Positions 25,331 through 32,991 of a stretch of 42,230 nucleotides of DNA are shown piece after piece (the stretch's first letter is position 1; each line of letters opens with the position of its first letter). Made by a program: the position numbers and the translations under genes. Below the pieces are notes generated by a model that was not told the origin of the DNA, did not search any database, and worked only from the letters and a program-made list of their open reading frames with translations. Origin of the DNA: Limnohabitans sp. Rim8 (GTDB lineage: Bacteria > Pseudomonadota > Gammaproteobacteria > Burkholderiales > Burkholderiaceae_C); NCBI RefSeq assembly GCF_945869175.1, contig NZ_CAMBNZ010000015.1, forward strand, positions 1-42,230, in the 5' to 3' direction.

Positions 25331-26521
25331 TCAGTACCTGGCTAGCCCGCTGCGCTGCATTTGGCGTGACGCCCAAGTGGCGCTCAAGGACAACACGCCG
25401 CAAACGGCCATCACACCCAGATAATGACCGCTCACGTCGAAGACGGCACCGGCCAGCACCGGTCCCAGCAAATTGCCAAAGGCCGCACCGCTGTAAAGCG
25501 TTCCCACCACGCTGGCCACCGACTTGCCGCCAAAGTAATCCATGCAAATGGCCGGCAAAAGCGACACGATGCTGCCATAGCTCAGCCCAAACCACAGTGC
25601 AAACACCACCAACAGGCCCTGCCCACCCGCCGCACCCCACAACAGATACGACGCACCCATGGACAACTGCATCAGCACCAGGGTCTGCGCGCGGCCCAGC
25701 CGATCGGCCAGCCAACCAATGGCAAAGCGCCCGACCAAACTGCCCACGCCAATCAAACCCACCAGCCCCACCGCAAAGGCTTCGCCCAAACCCAAATCAC
25801 GCGCCGAAGCCGATACATGGGCAAAAGGAATGAACATCACGGGGGAGGCCAGCACGGTGGCCAGGTACAGCCAGCGGAAGGTCGGGGTTCGCAGCGTTTC
25901 GCGCAAACTCAAGCCTGAGGAGGAGCCGCCGCCCGCACCCGAGGTGGCCTGTACCCCTGGGGCGCGACGCAGCAACCCTGCTGCCAAAAGCCCCAGCAGC
26001 AACACCACCAAGGCCAGCAGTTGCATGGCTTCGCGCCAGGGTATGGGTCCAATCGCCATGGCCACCAGCACGGGGACCAGCAAAGTGCCTGCGCCAACGC
26101 CCGAGCTGGCAATGCCCCCCGCCAGTCCCCTGCGGGTGGTGAACCAAGGTTGCACGCTGGCAATCGAGGGGGTGTAGACCAGCGCAATGCCCAGGCCCAC
26201 CAACAAGCCGTAACTGAGATACACCGCCCACAAAGAAGTTGCCCAGCTGGTGGCCAGCAGGCCCACCGCCATCAAGATCATGCCTGCCGAGCACACGATG
26301 CGTGGGCCAAAACGGTCGGCCAACATGCCGCCGCCCGCACCGAACACAAAGTAGACAAAGCCCGACAGACCAAAAATCCAGGACACATCGGCCCGCTTCG
26401 CCGAGAACTCGGCGGCGAACGACTCAAAAAATGCCGCAAACGAGTACGACACCCCAAAGATCAGCGCCAGGCACACAAAGGTGGCCCAAACCATCACCCA
26501 GGCGTAGGGGGTTTCTTTCAT
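25331..26521 (-). CDS. MFS transporter, OFA/monocarboxylate-like
   Basis: 396-residue major facilitator with twelve predicted helices. The motif between helices 2 and 3 reads GMLADRFGPRIV, and WLADRLGRAQ marks the repeat between helices 8 and 9. The style (SIASVQPWFTTRRGLAGGIASSGVGAG) resembles the oxalate/formate antiporter and monocarboxylate families. The ATG at 26521 has GGAG about seven bases upstream; an earlier start at 26548 does not. The central cytoplasmic loop is rich in Gly and Ser (SGAGGGSSSG). It is separated from lolC by about 75 bases and could be transcribed with it. The substrate is unknown. Confidence 0.87.
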   Translation of the reverse strand: MKETPYAWVMVWATFVCLALIFGVSYSFAAFFESFAAEFSAKRADVSWIFGLSGFVYFVFGAGGGMLADRFGPRIVCSAGMILMAVGLLATSWATSLWAVYLSYGLLVGLGIALVYTPSIASVQPWFTTRRGLAGGIASSGVGAGTLLVPVLVAMAIGPIPWREAMQLLALVVLLLGLLAAGLLRRAPGVQATSGAGGGSSSGLSLRETLRTPTFRWLYLATVLASPVMFIPFAHVSASARDLGLGEAFAVGLVGLIGVGSLVGRFAIGWLADRLGRAQTLVLMQLSMGASYLLWGAAGGQGLLVVFALWFGLSYGSIVSLLPAICMDYFGGKSVASVVGTLYSGAAFGNLLGPVLAGAVFDVSGHYLGVMAVCGVLSLSATWASRQMQRSGLARY

Positions 26522-26725
26522 CTTGTCTCCGGTTCTTTCGAGGTGCAAGCCATTGTGCCTTTGAAGCCCTGCGCATGGACCGGTTGGGTGACAGACCTAT
26601 CTCGGCCGGGGATCTTGTCCTTGACCCCTAGGCATGCCCTCTTGAATCAGAGGATTCCAATCCAGAGTGCACCTTGCCCCCTGGGTTTGCCCATAATGAA
26701 GCATCCATTGCCAAAAAGGCCCCCG

Positions 26726-27400
26726 ATGAACACCACAGAACGTGACCAGCTGCAGCAATTTTTGAGCGCTTTGCGCCAGACCCGTGCTGACCCGAAAGAC
26801 CCTACGGCAGACAGCCTCATCCGAGAAGCGGTCGGTTCGCAAGCCGACGCCCCCTATTTGCTGGTGCAACGGGCCATGGGTTTGGGCTTTGCGCTGGAGG
26901 CGGCTCAGGGCCGAATTCAGCAACTGGAGACGCAATGCGCTCAGCACTTGGAACAACTGGCCCAAATGCAAAAAAGCCCAGCAGGACAATCGTCTGCACC
27001 GGCCGCCAACGGGTCTTGGATGTCCGGTGCACAGGCCTGGGGCCGTGGGAGTGAAACACCCTCGCAGTCCTCGCCAACCCCCGCAACCCGTTTCTCGAAC
27101 AGCGCCCCTGTGGGTGCACGCGCAGCGGCCATGCCTGCCCCAGCGGCTGCCCCCGCCAGCGCCTGGGGTGGCGGCATGATGGCCCAAATGGCCACCACCG
27201 CAGCGGGCGTGGTGGCCGGCGGCTTGTTGTTTCAGGGCATGCAAAACCTGATGGGGAGCCACAAACCCTCGCCCGAGTCACAGGCCGCATCACCCCTGAG
27301 CGACACCCAAAATGAAACATTGCACGGTCTGGACACGCCACAGGCTTCGGCAGACGATGCGGGCGACGCCTCTTGGGACACCGGCGAAGACTGGGCTTGA
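26726..27400 (+). CDS. DUF2076 family protein
   Basis: 224-residue protein of the DUF2076 (COG3416) type. The N-terminal third is a helical region (MNTTERDQLQQFLSALRQTR... to about residue 85) with a likely coiled coil AAQGRIQQLETQCAQHLEQLAQMQ. The middle is a Pro/Ala/Ser-rich linker of about 70 residues. A Gly/Ala/Met-rich hydrophobic patch follows (GGGMMAQMATTAAGVVAGGLLFQGMQNLMG). The tail is acidic and ends DTGEDWA. The function is unknown; the hydrophobic patch could be amphipathic or membrane-touching. The ATG at 26726 matches the family N-terminus; the frame extends upstream only antisense to the MFS gene. It starts a plus-strand series leading to recJ. Confidence 0.82.
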   Translation: MNTTERDQLQQFLSALRQTRADPKDPTADSLIREAVGSQADAPYLLVQRAMGLGFALEAAQGRIQQLETQCAQHLEQLAQMQKSPAGQSSAPAANGSWMSGAQAWGRGSETPSQSSPTPATRFSNSAPVGARAAAMPAPAAAPASAWGGGMMAQMATTAAGVVAGGLLFQGMQNLMGSHKPSPESQAASPLSDTQNETLHGLDTPQASADDAGDASWDTGEDWA

Positions 27401-27440
27401 TCCCAAGTACTAAAAACCCGCCACGCCCTGAAAGCCACCC

Positions 27441-27581
27441 ATGGAACCCGATCGCCCCCCGCACACCTCCAAAAGCCTCGAAGACGTGGTGCTCAAATTC
27501 ATTGAAAAGAACAACCGGGCCATATGGGCGGTCATTTTTGCCATCGCGCTGGCGGTGATCTACGCCATGAACGCGGCTTGA
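27441..27581 (+). CDS. 46-residue single-helix membrane protein
   Basis: Small open frame of 46 codons starting MEPDRPPHTSKSLEDVVLKF and ending at TGA 27579-27581. An acidic/polar N-terminal half (residues 1-24) is followed by a basic turn (KNNRA) and one hydrophobic helix (IWAVIFAIALAVIYAMNAA, about residues 28-46). This looks like a tail-anchored or single-pass micropeptide. It fills the gap between DUF2076 (40 bases upstream) and the RpfE-like gene (55 downstream). The ribosome binding site is weak, and I base the call on the coherent protein profile. I do not recognise the family. Confidence 0.55.
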   Translation: MEPDRPPHTSKSLEDVVLKFIEKNNRAIWAVIFAIALAVIYAMNAA

Positions 27582-27636
27582 AGCGCTCCCCATTCAAACC
27601 TGAAAGGTCATGGGGGGCCTGCGACAATCACAGCCC

Positions 27637-28584
27637 ATGCACCTGATCATTCCCTATGCAGCCAGTCACAACCTCAACGGCCCTGAGGTCTGGGCCAGTT
27701 TGCAACTGCCCCATTTGCAAGCCCTGCTGGGCTTGATGCAGCGCCAGCAGGTGCTGCAAACGCCTGAAAATCCCGCACTGCACCTGCCGCACGAACGGCT
27801 GCAAGCCCAAGCCTTGGGCTGGCCCCTTGAGGCACCCGCCCTCCCCTGGGCCGCATGGAACTCGGCGCAACAAGGCCTGCACAGCACCCAAGCCCAAGCC
27901 TGGATGACGCCCTGCCACTGGCAAGTCGGCATGGACCAGGTGGTGATGGCCGACCCAGAGCATTTGCAACTGTCAGACCCAGAGTCGCAGCAACTGCTGC
28001 AGGCCATGCAACCGTTTTTACAAGAAGACGGCTTGCAAGTGACTTGGCACAGCGCTTTGCTCTGGCATGCGCAAGGCACCATGTTGGCCGACCTGCCCAG
28101 CGCCTCGCTCGACCGGGTGATTGGCCAAAACGTGAAAGACTGGATACCCCATAACCCCCCGGCCCGGCACCTGCAACGCCTGCAAAGCGAGATGCAGATG
28201 TTGCTGTACAACCACCCGGTGAACGACGCCCGCGATGCCCGCAGGCAGCACACCGTGAACGCGTTTTGGCTGCATGGCGCGGGTCAGCTGCAAGAGGGCA
28301 CTCCTGCCATGGCGCAGCCCGTGAGCCTGACCACCGCCTTGCGCTCCAGTGCCTTGCATGGGCGCGCTCAGGTCTGGTGCCAAGCTTGGCAGCAGCTCGA
28401 TGCCACGGCCGTGGCCGACCTGTTGCAACACATCAAAACCACGGGCCAAGGCACACTCAGCCTGTGCAGCGAGCACACCGCCCACACCTACAACGCTGCG
28501 CCTGTCGCCTGGCACCAGCGGCTCTCCCGGCTGTTCAAACCCCCATCCCCTGCAGCGGCACTCCAAGCCCTCATCACCGCCTGA
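27637..28584 (+). CDS. RpfE-like conserved protein
   Basis: 315-residue protein starting MHLIIPYAASHNLNG, rich in Gln, Leu, Trp and His, with no signal peptide or membrane helix. The position directly before recJ and the overall style fit the RpfE-type family known beside recJ in Xanthomonas (regulation of pathogenicity factors cluster) and often annotated as phosphoglycerate-mutase-like in Burkholderiales. The family name is recalled, not searched. Internal WGW/WxxW-type segments (LGWPLEAPALPWAAW) recur. An ATG 27 bases upstream (27610) is in frame but makes an atypical N-terminus. The recJ start lies 7 bases after the stop, so they are cotranscribed. Confidence 0.65.
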   Translation: MHLIIPYAASHNLNGPEVWASLQLPHLQALLGLMQRQQVLQTPENPALHLPHERLQAQALGWPLEAPALPWAAWNSAQQGLHSTQAQAWMTPCHWQVGMDQVVMADPEHLQLSDPESQQLLQAMQPFLQEDGLQVTWHSALLWHAQGTMLADLPSASLDRVIGQNVKDWIPHNPPARHLQRLQSEMQMLLYNHPVNDARDARRQHTVNAFWLHGAGQLQEGTPAMAQPVSLTTALRSSALHGRAQVWCQAWQQLDATAVADLLQHIKTTGQGTLSLCSEHTAHTYNAAPVAWHQRLSRLFKPPSPAAALQALITA

Positions 28585-28591
28585 TCCACCC

Positions 28592-30301
28592 ATGAATTTG
28601 CTCACCCGAGATGTGCCCCCCCGCAGCGCCTGGGCGCTGGAACAAGCGGGCATCCACCCGCTGCTGGCCCGCATTTACGCCGCCCGTGGCGTGCAGTCCA
28701 AAGACGAACTCGACGATGCCCTGAACCTGCTGCTGCTGCCAGCCAGCATGTTGGGCACTTCAGAGGCGGCCAAGCTCCTGGCCGACGCCATGGCGCAAAA
28801 CAAGCGCCTGTGCATCGTGGCCGATTACGACTGCGACGGTGCGACCGCCTGCGCCGTGGGCGTGCGCGGCCTGCGCATGCTGGGGGCACGCAACGTGAGC
28901 TACCTGGTGCCCGACCGCGTAGTCGATGGCTATGGCCTCACACCTCCGATTGCCGAGCGTGTGCACCAGCAAGGTGCCGATGTCCTGATCACGGTGGACA
29001 ACGGCATCGCCAGCGTAGCGGGCGTGCAAAAGGCGCAAGCCTTGGGTCTGCAGGTGCTGGTGACCGACCACCATTTGCCCGGCAACGAATTGCCCAGTGC
29101 CGAAGTCATTGTCAACCCCAACCAGCCCGGTTGTAGCTTCACCAGCAAATCCATCGCCGGCGTGGGCGTCATGTTTTACGTGCTGCTGGCCCTGCGGGCC
29201 GAGCTGCGCCAGCGTGGCATTTTTGACGCCAGCAACCAGCCCCGATTAGACGCCCTGCTGCCCTTGGTCGCTTTGGGCACGGTGGCCGACGTGGTCAAGC
29301 TCGACGCCAACAACCGCCGCCTGGTGGCCCAGGGCCTGCGCCGCGTACGGGCCGGGGCTTTGCCACCCGGAATGTCTGCGCTCATGCGGGCAGCGGGCCG
29401 CGAAACGGCCAAAGCCAGCACGTTTGATTTTGGCTTCGCCTTGGGGCCACGCATCAACGCCGCAGGACGGCTTGCCGACATGACGCTGGGCATCGAATGC
29501 CTGCTGACCGACGACGCGGGCCGCGCCGACGAGTTGGCCAGGCAACTGGACGCGATCAACCGCGAGCGCCGCGTGATCGAAGGCGACATGCGCGAGATGG
29601 CCATGGACATGGCCGAATCGCTGTTTGACGAAGGCGACGAACCGCCCCCCGCGATTTGTGTGTTCGACCCGGATTTTCACGAAGGCGTGGTGGGCATCGT
29701 AGCCTCGCGCATCAAGGACAAACTGCACCGCCCCACCTTTGTGTTTGCAGCCAGCAGCGCCCCGGGCAAAGAGCACGAACTCAAGGGCTCAGGTCGCTCG
29801 ATTGCAGGTTTTCATTTGCGCGACGCGCTCGATTTGGTGGCCAAACGCGCCCCGGGCGTGTTGCTGCGCTTTGGCGGCCACGCCATGGCAGCAGGTTGCA
29901 CCATTGCCGAAGAACACCTGGAGGTGTTCGAAGAAACCCTGAACCAGGTGGCCTTGGAGTGGCTCGACGCGGCCACGCTGCAACGCCGCCTGGAAACCGA
30001 TGGCCCATTGCCTGCGGAGTACCGCCGGGTCGACCTGGTGGAGATGCTGCACCACGAAGTCTGGGGTCAAGGCTTTGCACCGCCCGTGTTTTGCGAGGAG
30101 ATCGAGGTTTTGTCGCAGCGCTTGGTGGGCGAAAAACACCTGTCGCTCAAGATGAAGCACCAGGGCCAGCCAGTCGACGGGATCTGGTTTGGCCGCACCG
30201 AGCCATTGCCTGCCAAGGTGAAACTGGCTTACCGACTGGACGCCGACGAATGGCAAGGCCAAAAGCGCGTGCGCTTTTTGGTGGAAGGCGCAGAGTTTTG
30301 A
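28592..30301 (+). CDS. recJ: single-stranded-DNA-specific exonuclease RecJ
   Basis: 569-residue 5'-3' ssDNA exonuclease of the DHH phosphoesterase superfamily, used in recombinational and mismatch repair. The metal-binding motifs are VADYDCDGATA (Asp78, Asp80, Asp82), VDNG near residue 135, and TDHH (159-161). The DHHA1-type motif with GGH appears as LLRFGGHAMAAGC (about residues 428-440). The length is normal (about 560-580). The ATG at 28592 gives MNLLTRDVPPRSAWAL, as in homologues. It ends three bases from the stop of the convergent coaD gene, with no terminator between. Confidence 0.95.
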   Translation: MNLLTRDVPPRSAWALEQAGIHPLLARIYAARGVQSKDELDDALNLLLLPASMLGTSEAAKLLADAMAQNKRLCIVADYDCDGATACAVGVRGLRMLGARNVSYLVPDRVVDGYGLTPPIAERVHQQGADVLITVDNGIASVAGVQKAQALGLQVLVTDHHLPGNELPSAEVIVNPNQPGCSFTSKSIAGVGVMFYVLLALRAELRQRGIFDASNQPRLDALLPLVALGTVADVVKLDANNRRLVAQGLRRVRAGALPPGMSALMRAAGRETAKASTFDFGFALGPRINAAGRLADMTLGIECLLTDDAGRADELARQLDAINRERRVIEGDMREMAMDMAESLFDEGDEPPPAICVFDPDFHEGVVGIVASRIKDKLHRPTFVFAASSAPGKEHELKGSGRSIAGFHLRDALDLVAKRAPGVLLRFGGHAMAAGCTIAEEHLEVFEETLNQVALEWLDAATLQRRLETDGPLPAEYRRVDLVEMLHHEVWGQGFAPPVFCEEIEVLSQRLVGEKHLSLKMKHQGQPVDGIWFGRTEPLPAKVKLAYRLDADEWQGQKRVRFLVEGAEF

Positions 30302-30304
30302 GTT

Positions 30305-30811
30305 TCAGTGCTGGGTCGCGACCTTGGCTTGCAAGGCGTTGAGCACGGGCGTCGAAACCAAACCCGACACATCACCACCGAGTTTGGAGATTTCGCGCAC
30401 CAGTGTGCTGCTGATGTGCTGCACGCCCGCGCTGGTGTGCAAAAACACGGTGTCCAGCTCAGGGGCCAAATGGCGGTTCATGCCGGCCATTTGCGTTTCG
30501 TAGTCGTAATCGGTCACCGAGCGCAGGCCGCGCACGATCACCTGGGCATGTTGCGCACGCACAAACTCCACGATCAAGCCTTCAAATGGCAACGCTTTCA
30601 CATTGGGGCAGTCGGCCATCGCAGCTTGGGCCAGCGCCAAGCGCTCGTCCAAGGTGAACATCGTGTTTTTGTGGTGCGCCCGGGCCACGGCGATGATGAC
30701 CAGGTCAAACATCTGGGCCGCACGGCGGATGGCGTCTTCGTGGCCCAGCGTCAGCGGGTCAAACGTGCCGGAATAAACAACGGTCACGCCTTCTTTGGCA
30801 GGTGGGTTCAT
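30305..30811 (-). CDS. coaD: phosphopantetheine adenylyltransferase
   Basis: 168-residue nucleotidyltransferase for the fourth step of coenzyme A synthesis (4'-phosphopantetheine plus ATP gives dephospho-CoA). The T/HxGH-type motif is SGTFDPLTLGHED (residues 14-26; usually TFDPxTNGH). RGLRSVTDYDYE and the ISSTLVREI motif near the C-terminus complete the active site. The ATG at 30811 overlaps the rsmD stop by four bases (ATGA), so translation is probably coupled. This rsmD-coaD pair is conserved widely. Confidence 0.96.
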   Translation of the reverse strand: MNPPAKEGVTVVYSGTFDPLTLGHEDAIRRAAQMFDLVIIAVARAHHKNTMFTLDERLALAQAAMADCPNVKALPFEGLIVEFVRAQHAQVIVRGLRSVTDYDYETQMAGMNRHLAPELDTVFLHTSAGVQHISSTLVREISKLGGDVSGLVSTPVLNALQAKVATQH

Positions 30812-31545
30812 GCAGCGTCTCCTTCCTTGGAGGGGTTCATGGTGGCGCGGGTCTGGGTGGTGTCGGTGGCCAGCGGCGGTGAACTGGGCAAGGCGTCCAG
30901 ACTGACATGTTGCAGCAAATGCGCATGCACTGCGCCCGCTTTGAGGTGGCGCTCGCAGTGCAAGCCCAAAGCGCCGAGCGCCTCAGTGGGCCAAGCCACG
31001 GGGGCTTCCAGGTAAATCCAGCCGCCCTCAGGCACCGCACGGGCAGCAGCTTTCAGTGCAGGCTCAAACAAAGGGCCGTCAAAGGGCGGGTCGATGAAAA
31101 CCAAGTCCACACTGCCCGAGGGCAAACGCAGCAAGGCGGCCACACCATCGCCGCGTTGCACGCTGACCATGCTGGCTTGGAGGCGGGCGGCGTTGCCTTG
31201 CAAATCGCGCACCAGCACAGCGTCTTGCTCGACCATCAACACATGGCCCGCGCCGCGCGAGGCGGCCTCAAGGCCGAGCACGCCCGTGCCCGCAAACGCA
31301 TCCACACAGCGCCAGCCGCTCAGGTCCTGGCCCAGCCAGTTGAACAGTGTTTCGCGCACGCGGTCAGGTGTAGGGCGCAGGCCCGGCTTGTCCAACACCT
31401 TCAGGCGCGTGCGCCGCCACTGCCCACCGATGATGCGCACTTCGTGCGAGGACGGACCTTTGGGCACCGGATTTTTGGGCTTTTTGGCCGCCGCATGGCG
31501 GGCTGCACCGCTGAGGGGGGGGCGTTGGGTGGAAGCTGAAGACAT
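30808..31545 (-). CDS. rsmD: 16S rRNA (guanine-966-N2)-methyltransferase
   Basis: 245-residue methyltransferase that modifies G966 of 16S rRNA on the 30S subunit. The N-terminal motif is RIIGGQWRRTRLKVLDKPGLRPTPDRVRETLFNWL, in the core fold after an about 40-residue basic leader. SAM motif I is VDAFAGTGVLGLEAASRG, and the catalytic NPPY-type motif is FIDPPFDGPLFE. The ATG at 31545 begins MSSASTQRPP; the frame goes on upstream with unlikely Trp-rich sequence. Both ends of the protein (about 40 N-terminal and 20 C-terminal residues) extend beyond the core. Confidence 0.94.
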   Translation of the reverse strand: MSSASTQRPPLSGAARHAAAKKPKNPVPKGPSSHEVRIIGGQWRRTRLKVLDKPGLRPTPDRVRETLFNWLGQDLSGWRCVDAFAGTGVLGLEAASRGAGHVLMVEQDAVLVRDLQGNAARLQASMVSVQRGDGVAALLRLPSGSVDLVFIDPPFDGPLFEPALKAAARAVPEGGWIYLEAPVAWPTEALGALGLHCERHLKAGAVHAHLLQHVSLDALPSSPPLATDTTQTRATMNPSKEGDAA

Positions 31546-31582
31546 AGCTTGCGAGTGTAAAGGCCCCAAACCTCCAGGCCTT

Positions 31583-32977
31583 TCAGGGTTGACCGCCCAC
31601 CACCACGGTGACCATGCGGTCAGGTTGCAGCACACGAACCATGGCCCTTTGAATGTGGGCTGCAGTCACGCGCTCGATCTGCTGGGTCCAAGTGTCCAAG
31701 TAATCCAAGGGCAAACGGTTCCAGGCGATGTTGGCCACGTTGTCCAGCAACTTGCGGTTGCTGTCGATGCGCAGCGCAAAGCCACCCACCAAATTGGATT
31801 TGGCGGCCAGCAATTCGGCCTCGGTGGGGCCATCGCGCACAAACGCTTGCACCACTTCTTTGGCCACCCCCACCGCTTGCGCGGCTTGATCGGGCCGTGT
31901 TTGCAAGCCCACAGCAAAGGCCCCCGCGTGCAGGCCCGGAGAGAAATAGCTGTACACGCTGTAGCTCAGTCCGCGTTTTTCGCGCACCTGCTCGGTCAAG
32001 CGAGAGACAAAGCCGCCACCGCCCAAAATGTGGTTGCCCAAGAGCAGTGCAAAAAAGTCAGGGTCGGTGCGTTTGTACCCGGGCTGGCCGATCAGCACAT
32101 GGGCTTGGGCCGATTCAAACGGCACACTCAGGCTTTGCGCTGCGGCCAAAGGGGCCACTTCGGGCACGGGCGGCAAGCTCTGGCAGCCGGATTCGCGCGG
32201 CCACTGCGCCAGCAGGCGCTGCACCAAGGCGTCGGTTTGGTTGCGGGTCAAAGCACCCACCACGCTGACGGTGGCACGACAAGCCCGCAGGGCTTGGGCG
32301 TGCAGGCTTTGGAGACCTTGGACCCCAATGCGCGACAAGCTTTCAGGCGTCATGCGAAAGCCATAAGGGTGCGTGCCATAAACGGCCTGTGCAAAGCGTT
32401 GCTGCACCAAGGTACCCGGCTTGGTCAAGGACTCACGGATGGAAGCGCTGATGCGTTCGCGGTCTCGCAGCCACAAAGCCTCAGGAAACGCCGGGTGGGC
32501 CATTTGGCGTGCGGCCAAGGCCACGGCTTTGTCCAGCAAGTCGGGGTAGCTCAGGCTGCGCAGGGCAAAGCTCATGCGGTCGCCCCCCGCACTCGCCCCA
32601 AAGCTCGCCCCCAAGTCGGCCCAAGCCTCACCGATCTGGTTTTCGTCCATGGCTTTCGGGTAAGGACCTTGGCCATCTGGCTCGGCCCGCGTGCCGTTGG
32701 CCATTTGCCCAGCCATGACCGAGGCCAGGCCCGCTTGTGCAGCAGGGTCACGGCGGCTGCCTGCGTCGATGTCAATCTGTACATCGACCATGGGGATGGC
32801 ATGGCTTTCAACCAGGTACACGCGTGCACCACTGGGCAAGGTCCAGTGCTGGATGGGCAACGCGGCTTGCGCCCAGGTGCAGACACTCCAGCAGGCCAGC
32901 GCCCAGCTGAACTTGAAGCAGGTTTTCCCAGCTTGGGACAAAGAAGAAGTCAATCGCAAGATGCTGTGGTTTGGCAT
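31583..32977 (-). CDS. M16 peptidase-like subunit without the zinc motif
   Basis: 464-residue M16B family protein with a signal peptide (FSWALACWSVCTWAQA, cleavage near residue 38), so it is periplasmic. Where active members have HxxEH it reads GLASVMAGQM, so it cannot bind zinc. It keeps the C-terminal LTEQVREKRGLSYSVYS motif (Arg332/Tyr339), which closes the active site of the partner. This matches known split-site pairs. The frame starts at a TTG (32995) overlapping the previous stop; I report the first ATG, at 32977. Partner gene: 32992-34413. Confidence 0.85.
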   Translation of the reverse strand: MPNHSILRLTSSLSQAGKTCFKFSWALACWSVCTWAQAALPIQHWTLPSGARVYLVESHAIPMVDVQIDIDAGSRRDPAAQAGLASVMAGQMANGTRAEPDGQGPYPKAMDENQIGEAWADLGASFGASAGGDRMSFALRSLSYPDLLDKAVALAARQMAHPAFPEALWLRDRERISASIRESLTKPGTLVQQRFAQAVYGTHPYGFRMTPESLSRIGVQGLQSLHAQALRACRATVSVVGALTRNQTDALVQRLLAQWPRESGCQSLPPVPEVAPLAAAQSLSVPFESAQAHVLIGQPGYKRTDPDFFALLLGNHILGGGGFVSRLTEQVREKRGLSYSVYSYFSPGLHAGAFAVGLQTRPDQAAQAVGVAKEVVQAFVRDGPTEAELLAAKSNLVGGFALRIDSNRKLLDNVANIAWNRLPLDYLDTWTQQIERVTAAHIQRAMVRVLQPDRMVTVVVGGQP

Positions 32978-32991
32978 GGCATTCACCGGGT

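Noticed and set aside
26021..26725. In-frame upstream extension of the DUF2076 gene by 235 codons
   Set aside because: Runs antisense across the MFS gene and has Gln/His/Arg-rich shadow composition; the family starts at MNTTERDQL.
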